Counted from the stretch's first letter, positions 19,974 to 27,562 are shown. The stretch: DNA of 51,800 nucleotides from Pseudomonadales bacterium (GCA_022072145.1 JAJVIG010000041.1:1-51800); one strand, 5' to 3'. Numbers and translations: made by a program. The notes: generated by a model from the sequence alone, not told the origin.

Positions 19974-20218
19974 CGGTGCGTTTCTTCGCGGCGATCCGCG
20001 AACGGCTCGGTCGCTCGCTGCTCGAGTTGGCCTGGGACGATTCCTGCGCCGGCGTCGCGGGGCTGGTGCAGCGGCTGGAGCGCGAGATCCCCGGCGCCGC
20101 CGAGGTACTGCTCGCGCCGCGCACGCTGGTCGCAGTGAACCGCGAGGTGGTGGGGCGCGGGCACGCGCTGCGCGACGGCGACGAGGTGGCGTTCTATCCG
20201 CCGGTCACCGGAGGCTGA
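19967..20218 (+). CDS. moaD: Molybdopterin synthase sulfur-carrier subunit MoaD
   Basis: 83 residues from ATG 19967, with GGAGGAGG upstream inside moaC. It is ubiquitin-like, opens [15 protein letters not shown] and ends with the essential VTGG, whose terminal glycine becomes the thiocarboxylate that donates sulfur to cyclic pyranopterin. AFYPPVTGG is typical of MoaD. It is followed by moaE with one base between stop and start. Confidence 0.93.
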   Translation: MLTVRFFAAIRERLGRSLLELAWDDSCAGVAGLVQRLEREIPGAAEVLLAPRTLVAVNREVVGRGHALRDGDEVAFYPPVTGG

Positions 20219-20219
20219 A

Positions 20220-20690
20220 ATGGCGAGCGATGCACTGCCCGAAGTGGAAGTCCGCGAGGCGGACTTCAGCATCGACGAGGAGTACCGGCGCCTGTGCGCC
20301 ACCGGAGCCGCCACCGGCGCCTGTGTGCTGTTCACCGGCCTGGTGCGCGACCACGGCGCCTGCGGCGAACTGCAGGCCATGGAACTCGAGCATTACCCCG
20401 GCATGACCGAGTCGAGCATCGCCGCGATCGTCGCCGATGCGCGTACGCGTTGGCGGATCGCGGCGGTGCGAGTGATCCATCGCGTGGGACGGCTCGTACC
20501 CGCGGACCAGATCGTGCTGGTCGGTGTCGCGAGCGCGCACCGCGGCGATGCCTTCGCCGCCTGCGAGTTCATCATGGACTACCTGAAGACGCGCGCCCCG
20601 ATCTGGAAGAAGGAAACCGGCGCGGGCACGGAACGCTGGGTCGAGAGCCGCGACAGCGACACCGGGGCAGCGCAGCGCTGGAACGATTGA
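20220..20690 (+). CDS. moaE: Molybdopterin synthase catalytic subunit MoaE
   Basis: 156 residues. Key motifs: GACVLFTGLVRDHG, LEHYPGMTE, HRVGRLVPADQIVLVGVAS, HRGDAFAACEFIMDYLKTRA and PIWKKE, the last with the catalytic lysine pair. With MoaD it converts cyclic pyranopterin monophosphate to molybdopterin. Translational coupling with moaD and the order C-D-E are usual. The C-terminal tail after WKKE is short and variable, as in homologues. Confidence 0.95.
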   Translation: MASDALPEVEVREADFSIDEEYRRLCATGAATGACVLFTGLVRDHGACGELQAMELEHYPGMTESSIAAIVADARTRWRIAAVRVIHRVGRLVPADQIVLVGVASAHRGDAFAACEFIMDYLKTRAPIWKKETGAGTERWVESRDSDTGAAQRWND

Positions 20691-20710
20691 AGGTCTTGCC
20701 GGAAGCGACG

Positions 20711-21187
20711 ATGGGATTCGACAGCCTGCAGTTCCGCCAGGCGCTGGGGCGATTCGCGACTGGCGTGTGCGTGATCACCGCGAACCCGCCGGGACATGCG
20801 CCGTTCGGGCTGACCGTGAACTCCTTCGCCTCGCTGTCGCTCGCGCCGCCACTGGTGCTCTGGAGCCTGCAGAAGGACTCCGATACCGCCGAGGCGTTCC
20901 GTGCCGCCCGGAGCTACTGCGTGAACATCCTCGCACAGGGGCAGCGCGCGCGGGCCGAACGCTTCGCGCGCAAGGGCGCCCACGCGCTGCAGCCGGGCGA
21001 ATACACTCCGGGCAGCGGCGGCCTGCCGTTGCTCGCGGACGTGCTGGCCACGCTCGCGTGCGATATCGAGGCGCGTCACGACGGCGGCGACCACACGATC
21101 CTGGTCGGGCGGGTGCGCGAGATCGCGGCCCACGGTTCCGGACGGCCGCTGCTGTTCTACGGCGGCACCTACCATGCGCTCGGCTGA
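20711..21187 (+). CDS. Flavin reductase-like FMN-binding protein
   Basis: 158 residues from ATG 20711, with GGAAG upstream. FRQALGRFATGVCVIT, FGLTVNSFASLSLAPPLVLW and FRAARSYCVNILAQGQRA are the signature of the flavin-reductase-like FMN-binding split-barrel family, which supplies reduced flavin to two-component monooxygenases. Twenty bases after moaE, so probably in the same transcript. The luciferase-like oxidoreductases in the window are far away, so any partner is unknown. Confidence 0.88.
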   Translation: MGFDSLQFRQALGRFATGVCVITANPPGHAPFGLTVNSFASLSLAPPLVLWSLQKDSDTAEAFRAARSYCVNILAQGQRARAERFARKGAHALQPGEYTPGSGGLPLLADVLATLACDIEARHDGGDHTILVGRVREIAAHGSGRPLLFYGGTYHALG

Positions 21188-21193
21188 AAGACG

Positions 21194-21745
21194 ATGAAGT
21201 ACTGCAGCAGTTGCGGTGGCGAGGTCTCGCTGCGCGTGCCGGCGGACGACGATCGCGAGCGCCACGTCTGCGACCGCTGCAACACCGTACATTACCGCAA
21301 TCCGCGCATCGTGGTCGGCTGCCTGCCGGTGCACGGTGATCTCGTGCTGCTGTGCCGGCGCGCGATCCAGCCGCGGCGCGACTACTGGACGCTGCCGGCG
21401 GGCTTCATGGAAATCGGCGAGACCACGCTGGAAGGCGCGCGGCGCGAGACCTGGGAGGAGGCCCGCGCACGCGTCGAGGACGAATCGCTGTACACGATCT
21501 TCGACCTGCCGCACATCTCGCAGGTCTACATGTTCTACCGCGCGCGGCTCGCCGCGCCCGAGTTCGCCGCCGGACCCGAAAGCCTCGACGTGGCGTTGTT
21601 CACCGAAGACGCGATCCCGTGGCGTGAGCTCGCGTTTCCGGTCGTCGACCTGACGCTGCGGCGCTTCTTCGAAGACCGCCGCAGCGGCGTGTTCCCCACC
21701 CATTGCCAGACCCTGCGCCCGGCCGACTGGTCCCGCACCCCGTAG
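21194..21745 (+). CDS. Nudix hydrolase with zinc ribbon
   Basis: 183 residues. An N-terminal zinc ribbon (CSSCG at 4-8 and CDRC at about 27-30) is followed by a Nudix domain with GFMEIGETTLEGARRETWEE. That fits GX5EX7REUXEEXGU except for its final glycine: after EE the sequence continues ARA rather than AGA, so Arg replaces the usual Gly. Metal-binding glutamates are present. This two-domain form occurs in bacterial NADH/ADP-ribose pyrophosphatase-type Nudix proteins. It starts 6 bases after the flavin reductase, suggesting an operon with moaCDE. The TAG stop is inside a GTAG palindrome (21742). Confidence 0.85.
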   Translation: MKYCSSCGGEVSLRVPADDDRERHVCDRCNTVHYRNPRIVVGCLPVHGDLVLLCRRAIQPRRDYWTLPAGFMEIGETTLEGARRETWEEARARVEDESLYTIFDLPHISQVYMFYRARLAAPEFAAGPESLDVALFTEDAIPWRELAFPVVDLTLRRFFEDRRSGVFPTHCQTLRPADWSRTP

Positions 21746-21764
21746 GTCCGGGCCGTGCCCGGAC
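21742..21764 (+). repeat. GTAG-headed REP palindrome, copy 2a
   Basis: GTAG, GTCCGGGC, CGT, GCCCGGAC; the stem is identical to copy 1, with only the middle base changed. The header holds the Nudix stop codon. A second unit follows 12 bases later. Confidence 0.85.
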
Positions 21765-21776
21765 ATTTGTTCGGCC

Positions 21777-21799
21777 GTAGGTCCGGGCTGTGCCCGGAC
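21777..21799 (+). repeat. GTAG-headed REP palindrome, copy 2b
   Basis: GTAG, GTCCGGGC, TGT, GCCCGGAC: identical to the unit at 6819. With copy 2a it forms a direct tandem pair with a repeat period of 35 bases. Confidence 0.85.
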
Positions 21800-21825
21800 A
21801 AATGTTCGGGCACCGGCGTTCGACG

Positions 21826-23100
21826 TTACGGCGCGGCTTCGAGCTGGCGGATCCGGTGCTGCAGCCAGCCGACCAGCCAGAAATTGCCGGTGGTGCAGAA
21901 GGTCTGCGCCTCGGCCAGCAGGTCGCGATGCACGTGCAGCATCAGCGCGCGTGCGCCGGCGTGCGCGGGATCGGCGTTCAGCACGATGTCGAGCAGGTGG
22001 ATCGACTCCTCGCACTGTCCGGCGCTGGCCTTGCGTTCGGCGAGCGACACCAGGGCATCGGCGCCGGCGAGCGCGACCAGGTCGGCGTGCACGGATGTCT
22101 GCGGCACGCTGTAGAGCTCCGTCGTCGACTCGTGCTTGAACCAGCCCGCGTAGTTCTCCCAGATCGCGCGGATGCTCCAGTTCAGCTTGCCGTAGCCCTG
22201 GCCGACCTCGCACTCCGCGGGCAGGCGGATCTCGTTCTGCAGCGTGCCGATGTCCTTGCCCTCGTTCATGCCCTTCACGACCTCGTCGTGCACGTACAGG
22301 ATCGCGTCGCGGTAGGCGACGAGTTCGCTGCGGATCAGTTCCGCGCCGGCGACCGGCTCGTGGTGGCCGTAGAGCAGCAGTTCCGCGCCCAGATCGAGCA
22401 CGGTCTGCGCGGCGGCCGCGCAGGTCAATGCGTCGCGGTAGCGGTCGCCGCGGATCGTCACCAGGTTGGGAAAGTGCCCGAACGGGCAGCCGAACAGGTT
22501 GCCGGTCAGCACGATGCGATGCTGCGGCAGCCACACGACCAGCGAGTCGTTGGTCTCCGCGCCGGGTACGGCGATCAGCACGATATCGAGCCCGCCCAGC
22601 GTGAACTCGTGGCGTTGCCCGAACAGCACGTCGGGGGTGGGGCGATCCTGCGGATTGATCGCCACGTAGCCTGCGGCGGCGTAGCGCTGGAACACCTGCG
22701 CGAACTCGTGCTGGAAGCGGAACGCCGAGCGCGCGCCGCGGAATGCCTGCAGGCGTGCGTCGTAGGCCTGGTGCTCGGGGTTGCCGGCCTGCGCGATGTA
22801 GACCAGCCCGGGATGCAGGTCGCGGAAGTACTGCACGCCGCCGACGTGGTCCACATGACCCTGGGTGGTGACCAGGTAGCGGATCGGCACGTCGGAGAAG
22901 CGCGCGAGGTTGTGGCGGTGCACCGGCGCCTCGAAGCCCATGCCGGAGTTGATCAGCACGCCGCCGGCGGGCGTCTCGATCAGGTAGACGTTCGAGTTGC
23001 CCTCGGACATCACGATGAAATCGGTGACGCGCGCGCATCCCTGGTCGAATTCGGCTGCCGCCGGACCCACGCGGCGGTGCTTGTAGACCGGATCTCTCAT
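21826..23100 (-). CDS. Alkylsulfatase-like metallo-beta-lactamase protein
   Basis: 424 residues from the ATG at 23100, with GGGAG upstream; the frame extends further but similarity starts at MRDPVYKHRRVG. The N-terminal MBL domain has SEGNSNVYLIETPAGGVLIN and TTQGHVDHVGGVQYF. The motif reads Gln80-x-His82-x-Asp84-His85, so the first histidine of the usual HxHxDH is Gln. GAETNDSLVVWLP and LLYGHHEPVAG supply later elements. The C-terminal half (DAILYVHDEVVKGMNEG, LAGADALVSLAERKASAGQC) resembles the dimerisation and tetratricopeptide-like part of SdsA1-type alkyl sulfatases. Probably a sulfatase or related hydrolase, with doubt because of the altered motif. Divergent from tetR. Confidence 0.8.
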   Translation of the reverse strand: MRDPVYKHRRVGPAAAEFDQGCARVTDFIVMSEGNSNVYLIETPAGGVLINSGMGFEAPVHRHNLARFSDVPIRYLVTTQGHVDHVGGVQYFRDLHPGLVYIAQAGNPEHQAYDARLQAFRGARSAFRFQHEFAQVFQRYAAAGYVAINPQDRPTPDVLFGQRHEFTLGGLDIVLIAVPGAETNDSLVVWLPQHRIVLTGNLFGCPFGHFPNLVTIRGDRYRDALTCAAAAQTVLDLGAELLLYGHHEPVAGAELIRSELVAYRDAILYVHDEVVKGMNEGKDIGTLQNEIRLPAECEVGQGYGKLNWSIRAIWENYAGWFKHESTTELYSVPQTSVHADLVALAGADALVSLAERKASAGQCEESIHLLDIVLNADPAHAGARALMLHVHRDLLAEAQTFCTTGNFWLVGWLQHRIRQLEAAP

Positions 23101-23128
23101 CGCTGTGCTCCCGGGCGAAAGTGGCCGG

Positions 23129-23157
23129 ATGATATGAAACCGGAATATGAAGTACAA
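23129..23157 (-). promoter_or_regulatory. Candidate promoter of the alkylsulfatase-like gene
   Basis: On the minus strand: TTGTAC, 17 bases, TATCAT, then the gene about 29 bases on. The -10 box matches five of six consensus bases, the -35 only three. It is in the divergent region next to the TetR gene, where repression would be expected. Confidence 0.4.
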
Positions 23158-23163
23158 GCGCCA

Positions 23164-23195
23164 CGGTCCGGTGTCGATGGTCGACTGCCGGACCG
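23164..23195. promoter_or_regulatory. Candidate TetR operator dyad
   Basis: CGGTCCGG and CCGGACCG flank an inner pair of TCGA repeats, giving a nested, nearly symmetrical 32-bp dyad between the alkylsulfatase-like gene and tetR. It lies just upstream of the -35 candidate and 41 bases before the tetR start. The size and place suit a TetR-family operator; a hairpin in RNA cannot be excluded. Confidence 0.45.
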
Positions 23196-23235
23196 CGCCA
23201 GCCCGCTCCGTACGGTGTGCTAGCATGCGGCCCGC

Positions 23236-23868
23236 ATGAACACGCACGCACCCGCGCGGCCGCCCCGTCGCGACACTCTCAACACACGCCGGCGGCTGGT
23301 CGATGCCGCCGAGACCCTGTTCGCCGAGCGCGGCGTGGACAACGTGACGCTGCTCGAGGTGGCGCGGGCCGCCGGCCAGAAGAACCGCAACGCCGCGCAG
23401 TACCACTTCGGGGACAAGGCCGGGCTGATCAACGCCGTGCTCGACAAGCACAGCGACCTCATCTCGCTGCGGCGCCGGCCGATGGTCGAGGCGCTGCTCG
23501 CCACGCCGGCACCGACCCTGGGCGAGCTCGTCGAGGCCTATGTGCGGCCGGTCGCAGAGCACGTCGCGAACGACGGCAACGGCCTCGCGTTCCTGCTCGT
23601 GAACTGCCAGATCAGAACCTCGGGCGCCTTCGCGCACCTCGGCGCGGGACGTGTCGACCGCTACCCCGAGGTCCGGCAGCTGACGCGGCTCATCGAGCGC
23701 AAGATGACCGTCCACTCGCGCGCGCAGCGGCAGGCCAAGATGCTGCTGATCCAGACCATGCTGTTCCACGGCCTCGCGGGGTTTCACGTGGCCGGCAACG
23801 CGGGGTCGGGCAAGACCTTCGTGCGCACGCTCTGCGCCGGGGTGGAGGCGGTACTCGCCGCGCCCTGA
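23236..23868 (+). CDS. TetR/AcrR-family transcriptional regulator
   Basis: 210 residues. The N-terminal helix-turn-helix reads RRRLVDAAETLFAERG, then VTLLEVARAAGQ and NRNAAQYHFGDKAGLINAVL (about residues 18-70), typical of TetR. The rest is a helical ligand-binding domain with no recognisable specificity. It is divergent from the alkylsulfatase-like gene over 135 bases, the standard layout for control of that neighbour, and 79 bases upstream of a crotonase in the same direction, which could also be a target. Confidence 0.88.
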   Translation: MNTHAPARPPRRDTLNTRRRLVDAAETLFAERGVDNVTLLEVARAAGQKNRNAAQYHFGDKAGLINAVLDKHSDLISLRRRPMVEALLATPAPTLGELVEAYVRPVAEHVANDGNGLAFLLVNCQIRTSGAFAHLGAGRVDRYPEVRQLTRLIERKMTVHSRAQRQAKMLLIQTMLFHGLAGFHVAGNAGSGKTFVRTLCAGVEAVLAAP

Positions 23869-23947
23869 ACGCCGGGCGCGTTGCCACTCGCGCCCGCCGC
23901 GGCCGCACGGTTATGATCCGGCGTCGGTCAGCCGGGAGAAGACGCGC

Positions 23948-24751
23948 ATGTCCTATGTGAAGATCACACGCCCGCGCCATGCGGTGGCACTGGTCACACT
24001 GGATCGGCCCGAGCGCATGAACGCGATGGCCTTCGACGTGATGGTGCCGCTGCGTGATGCGCTCGAGGAGCTGAGTTTCGACAACTCGGTGCGGGTGGTC
24101 GTGCTGACCGGTGCGGGTGATGGCTTCTGCTCAGGCGCCGATCTGGTCGATCCGGGCTACCTGTCGATCTTCGACGGACTGACGATGTCGGGAATCGCGC
24201 GTCGGGCGCTGCGCGTGATGGACGACGTGGTGAAGACGATGCGCGAGATGCACCAGCCGGTGATCGCGGCGATCAACGGCGCGGCGATCGGCGGCGGCTT
24301 CTGCCTCGCGATGGCCGCCGATCTGCGCATCGCCGCCGAGCAGGCGTATTTCCGCGCGGCCGGGATCAACAACGGGCTGACGGCAGCCGAGCTGGGCCTC
24401 AGCTTCACGCTGCCGCGCGCGGTCGGCTCGACGCGCGCATTCGAGATCATGCTGAGCGGCAGGGACGTGCAGTCGGAGGAGGCCGAGCGTATCGGCATCG
24501 TGTCCCAGCGCTGCGCGCGCGAGGAACTGCTGGAGCGTTGCTACGTGCTCGCGGAGCGCATGACCGGTTACAGCCAGCTCGGGGTGGAACTGACCAAGCA
24601 ACTGCTGTGGGCGGGGCTGGAAGCAGGCAGCATGCACTCGCACATCAATCACGAGGGTCACGCGCAACTGTTCGTGCGCATGACCACCCGCAACTTCGAG
24701 GAAGCGATCAAGGCACGCAAGGAGAAGCGCAAGCCCGTGTTCAAGGACTGA
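23948..24751 (+). CDS. Crotonase-superfamily (enoyl-CoA hydratase/isomerase) protein
   Basis: 267 residues. VTLDRPERMNAMAFDVM, GAGDGFCSGADL, and PVIAAINGAAIGGGFCLAMA with ADLRIA are the CoA-binding and oxyanion-hole parts of the crotonase fold. The two catalytic glutamates of rat enoyl-CoA hydratase align with Cys (GGGFCLAM) and Gly (FRAAGIN), so this is unlikely to be a standard hydratase. A glutamate in TAAELGLS may act as in isomerase-type members. The C-terminal tail ends KARKEKRKPVFKD. A TATGAT box at 23912 is a possible promoter. It stands alone between tetR and a tRNA gene. Confidence 0.85.
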   Translation: MSYVKITRPRHAVALVTLDRPERMNAMAFDVMVPLRDALEELSFDNSVRVVVLTGAGDGFCSGADLVDPGYLSIFDGLTMSGIARRALRVMDDVVKTMREMHQPVIAAINGAAIGGGFCLAMAADLRIAAEQAYFRAAGINNGLTAAELGLSFTLPRAVGSTRAFEIMLSGRDVQSEEAERIGIVSQRCAREELLERCYVLAERMTGYSQLGVELTKQLLWAGLEAGSMHSHINHEGHAQLFVRMTTRNFEEAIKARKEKRKPVFKD

Positions 24752-24792
24752 ACCCGCCCCGCCCGGGGGTGGGCGTTGGCGGGCGTCGCGCC

Positions 24793-24798
24793 TATACT
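24793..24798 (+). promoter_or_regulatory. -10 box of the tRNA-Arg gene
   Basis: TATACT, 11 bases before the 5' end of the tRNA, followed by the GC-rich discriminator GCGCGG expected for stringently controlled stable-RNA promoters. No convincing -35 was found at 16-18 bases. Confidence 0.45.
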
Positions 24799-24809
24799 GC
24801 GCGGCCCAG

Positions 24810-24886
24810 GCGCCCGTAGCTCAGCTGGACAGAGCAGCGGCCTTCTAAGCCGTTGGTCGGGGGTTCGAATCCCTCCGGGCGCGCCA
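24810..24886 (+). tRNA. tRNA-Arg (anticodon UCU)
   Basis: A 77-base cloverleaf with CCA encoded. The acceptor stem is GCGCCCG paired with CGGGCGC, then G and CCA. The D-arm has AGCTCAGCTGGACAGAGC, the anticodon stem GCGGC/GCCGT holds loop CTTCTAA with anticodon TCT at 24844-24846, and the T-arm contains GGTTCGAATCC. It reads AGA codons, rare in this GC-rich genome. Confidence 0.97.
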
Positions 24887-24918
24887 GCCATCCGTCGGTG
24901 CAGACCGGGAGCGTTTGC

Positions 24919-25458
24919 ATGACCCCCGAGCACATCCTGCGCTTCTGGTTCGAGGAACTCGAGCCGCGTGACTGGTGGGCCAGGGACGAGGCGATCGACA
25001 GGACCATCGCGCGGCGTTTCGGTGCCACGCTGGATGCGGCTGCAGCGGGAGAGTTGTTCGGCTGGCGAAGTGACGCACGCGGGCGGCTGGCGGAAATCAT
25101 CGTTCTCGACCAGTTCTCGCGCCAGATCCACCGCGATACACCGCTGGCGTTCGCGTGCGACGGCATGGCGCTGGTGTTGGCGCAGGAGGCGCTCGGCGCC
25201 GGCGCCGACCAGGTCCTGGCGGCTGAGCAGCGCGCGTTCCTCTACATGCCGTTCATGCACAGCGAATCGCGGGCGATCCAGGCGGTCTCGGTGAGACTTT
25301 TCGCGCACCCCGGGCTCGAGCAGAACCTGCGCTTCGCGATCGCGCACCGCGACATCGTCGAGCGCTTCGGCCGCTACCCGCATCGCAACCGCATCCTCGG
25401 TCGCGAGAGCACTGCGGAGGAACTGGAGTTCCTGCGTCAGCCTGGTTCGAGTTTCTGA
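24919..25458 (+). CDS. DUF924 family protein
   Basis: 179 residues from ATG 24919; the frame is open back into the tRNA gene, which sets the lower limit. The opening ILRFWFEELEPRDWW, then IIVLDQFSRQIHRDTPLAF, RAFLYMPFMHSES and FGRYPHRNRILGRESTAEE are the DUF924 signature, a helical TPR-like fold of unknown function. The last 22 bases overlap the convergent cupin gene. Confidence 0.9.
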   Translation: MTPEHILRFWFEELEPRDWWARDEAIDRTIARRFGATLDAAAAGELFGWRSDARGRLAEIIVLDQFSRQIHRDTPLAFACDGMALVLAQEALGAGADQVLAAEQRAFLYMPFMHSESRAIQAVSVRLFAHPGLEQNLRFAIAHRDIVERFGRYPHRNRILGRESTAEELEFLRQPGSSF

Positions 25459-25913
25459 AGCGGCGGCAAGTCGATCATGATCACCGCCATGCGAACCACG
25501 CGGTCGCTGCGGTTGCGCCACGCGTGCATCGTCGCGCGCTGCACCACGCAGTCGCCGCCGCGCAGGCGCACTGATCCCGTCTCGAGTTCCAGTTCGATCT
25601 CGCCGTCGAGGATCAGCACGTAATCGAGGGTGTCGGTGCGGTGCATATCGACCGAATCGAGGCCTTCCATTGGATTGCTCGCCACCTGCGCGCGGTAGAT
25701 CGCATCCGGCGGCCACTCCACGATGCGCCAGTTCGACCCGCCCGACGGCGGTTCGAGCGGCAGCGATTTCACGCTCGCGGGATCGTAGCCGAGCGGGTGC
25801 TCCGCGCTCGCGACCCAGACGTTCGAGGCCATCGGAATCTCGGGTGCATGGTCGTCCACGACGATCGCCGATTTTCCGTTCACGATTCCGGTGACGATCC
25901 TGCGTACGGTCAT
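25437..25913 (-). CDS. Cupin-domain protein
   Basis: 158 residues. A single cupin barrel is seen in its C-terminal two thirds: HRTDTLDYVLILDGEIELEL (motif 1) and GGDCVVQRATMHAWRNRSD (motif 2), a layout common to small cupins annotated as regulators or dioxygenase-like sensors. Motif 1 has one histidine and motif 2 one; the usual H-x-H pair is not complete, so metal binding is doubtful. It is divergent from the operon beginning at 26092 and may be co-regulated with it. Confidence 0.82.
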   Translation of the reverse strand: MTVRRIVTGIVNGKSAIVVDDHAPEIPMASNVWVASAEHPLGYDPASVKSLPLEPPSGGSNWRIVEWPPDAIYRAQVASNPMEGLDSVDMHRTDTLDYVLILDGEIELELETGSVRLRGGDCVVQRATMHAWRNRSDRVVRMAVIMIDLPPLQKLEPG

Positions 25914-25939
25914 TGCTCACCTCCGTTATCTCACCGCTG

Positions 25940-25968
25940 TTGACAATCGGGTGCCGATGGCATTAAGG
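25940..25968 (+). promoter_or_regulatory. Candidate promoter of the 26.1-30.7 kb operon
   Basis: A perfect TTGACA at 25940-25945 is followed after 17 bases by TTAAGG at 25963-25968, a poor -10; a CATTAA overlaps it. It sits upstream of the candidate IclR operator, so the regulator could bind just downstream of the start point. Confidence 0.35.
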
Positions 25969-25971
25969 TCG

Positions 25972-25987
25972 GTTCGTAATACGGAAC
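25972..25987. promoter_or_regulatory. Candidate IclR-family operator
   Basis: GTTCGTAATACGGAAC is one base short of the perfect palindrome GTTCCGTA-TACGGAAC, the kind of site many IclR-family regulators bind. It is in the divergent region between the cupin gene and an operon that ends with an iclR-type gene. CACAATG is repeated directly just downstream (25987 and 25995). Inference from sequence shape only. Confidence 0.45.
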
Positions 25988-26091
25988 ACAATGCCACAAT
26001 GTAGAACATCAGAGCAAGAGGAGCCGTGTCGCGCAGTGGTTGCCGGCGGATCGACACTTCGAAAGCTGAATGCAACGGGAGGGTGGAGAGC

Positions 26092-26583
26092 ATGAAAATC
26101 AACGGCAGTTTCGCGCTGAGCGACACCGAGATCGAGGAGTTCCTTCGCGAGGCGAAGATCATCCGTGTAGCCACGCACGGACCCGGGGAGCGCATCAACC
26201 TGGCGCCACTGTGGTATTGCTGGGCGGAGGGGAAGGTCTACGCGTACACGCGCGGGCAGAAGGTGGAGAACCTGCGGCGCAACCCGCGCTGCACGATGAC
26301 GCTCGACCGCAACGAGCGCTATCCGGAGTTGCAGGGCGTGATGCTCGAAGGCACGGCACGGGTGCTGGAGGACGCCGCCGCGGAGGCTGCCGACGCGCAC
26401 CTCGATGCGCGGGTGCGCGATGCGATGGGCGCCAAGTACGCGAAGGACGGCTTCGGCAGCGGCGGCAGCACGCGCAACGAGAGCACCGCGATGGGGAAGA
26501 ACTGGCGCTGGATCGTATTCACGCCCGAGCGTGGTTTCAGCTGGGACAACACGCGGATTCCGCAGCGTGCGCCCAAGGGTTGA
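26092..26583 (+). CDS. Pyridoxamine 5'-phosphate oxidase-family (FMN/F420 split-barrel) protein
   Basis: 163 residues from ATG 26092, with GGGAGGGTGGAGAG upstream. The N-terminal LSDTEIEEFLREAKIIRVAT, GERINLAPLWYCWAEGKVYA and RGQKVENLRRNPRCTMTLDR are typical of the split-barrel flavin/deazaflavin oxidoreductase families annotated PPOX class F420-dependent. The cofactor cannot be decided from the sequence. It is first gene of a tight six-gene run; the SDR starts 19 bases later. Confidence 0.82.
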   Translation: MKINGSFALSDTEIEEFLREAKIIRVATHGPGERINLAPLWYCWAEGKVYAYTRGQKVENLRRNPRCTMTLDRNERYPELQGVMLEGTARVLEDAAAEAADAHLDARVRDAMGAKYAKDGFGSGGSTRNESTAMGKNWRWIVFTPERGFSWDNTRIPQRAPKG

Positions 26584-26602
26584 GCGGGACGGGGAGGCAG
26601 TC

Positions 26603-27562
26603 ATGAGCGGGAACAGGTGTTTCGGTGCCGGATCGACCACCGGCGAGGTGTTGCAGGGTATCGATCTGAGGGGGCGGGTGGCGGTGGTCACCGGCGCTTC
26701 CGGTGGCATCGGCGAGGAAACCGCGCGCGCGCTGGCTGCGGCCGGGGCGCGCGTGGTGGTCGCGGCGCGCAACGAACAGAAGGCGAGCGCGGCGCTGGCG
26801 CGGATTCGCGCGGCCACCGGCAGCGAGGCGCTGGAGTTCGAGCGCCTCGACCTGGCGTCGCTGGCGAGCGTGCGTGCCTGTGCGGCGCGGCTGCTGCAGA
26901 GGCACCCGGCGATCCATCTGCTGATCAACAACGCCGGCATCATGGCGTGCCCGCTGGAGCGCACGGCCGAGGGCTTCGAGATGCAGCTCGCGAGCAACCA
27001 TCTTGGGCATTTCCTGCTGTCCGGGCTGGTGCTGCCGGCGCTGCGGCGCGCGGCGCCGAGCCGGGTGGTGGCGCTCAGCTCGATCGGACACCGCGTCTGT
27101 GGCGTGCAGCTCGACGACCTCAACTTCGAGCGCCGGGCGTACAACGCGTGGGTCGCCTACGGGCAGTCGAAGACGGCGAACGTGCTGTTCGCGGTGGAGT
27201 TCGACCGCCGCTTCGGCCCCGAAGGGGTGCGTGCCTACGCGGTGCATCCGGGCGCGATCCCGACCGAGCTCGATCGTCATCTGGACGCGACCGAGCTCGC
27301 GGCGGTCGATGCCCACAGCCCCGGCGGCAAGCTGCAGCGCAAGACCGTGGCCGCGGGGGCGGCGACGACGGTGTACGCGGCAACGGCGCCGGAGCTGGCA
27401 GAGCGTGGCGGCTGTTATCTCGAGGATTGCCATGTCGCGGCGATCAACGACGCCAGGAGCTCGGCCGAGGGCGTGAAGTCCTACGCACTCGACGGCGCAC
27501 TGGCGCTCGGGTTGTGGGCGGCATCGGAGGCGATGGTGGGCGAGCGCTTCGGCGCCGCCTGA
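26603..27562 (+). CDS. SDR-family oxidoreductase (retinol dehydrogenase-like)
   Basis: 319 residues, with GGGGAGG upstream. AVVTGASGGIGEETARAL is the cofactor motif, with VVVAARNEQK giving an NADP-type arginine. LLINNAGIMACP and LASNHLGHFLLSG are followed by VALSSIGHRVCG (serine), with catalytic tyrosine and lysine in AYGQSKTANVLF. This is the arrangement of the retinol-dehydrogenase/WW-domain oxidoreductase group, which acts on hydrophobic alcohols or ketones. YAVHPGAIPTEL is also characteristic. Second gene of the operon. Confidence 0.88.
   Translation: MSGNRCFGAGSTTGEVLQGIDLRGRVAVVTGASGGIGEETARALAAAGARVVVAARNEQKASAALARIRAATGSEALEFERLDLASLASVRACAARLLQRHPAIHLLINNAGIMACPLERTAEGFEMQLASNHLGHFLLSGLVLPALRRAAPSRVVALSSIGHRVCGVQLDDLNFERRAYNAWVAYGQSKTANVLFAVEFDRRFGPEGVRAYAVHPGAIPTELDRHLDATELAAVDAHSPGGKLQRKTVAAGAATTVYAATAPELAERGGCYLEDCHVAAINDARSSAEGVKSYALDGALALGLWAASEAMVGERFGAA

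Noticed and set aside
24810..24886. tRNA-Arg as an integration site for a genomic island
   Set aside because: No integrase gene and no repeat of the tRNA 3' end was found downstream in the window; the neighbours look like ordinary chromosome.
24853..24918. Frame extending the DUF924 gene into the tRNA
   Set aside because: Overlaps the tRNA-Arg 3' half; DUF924 similarity begins at ATG 24919.
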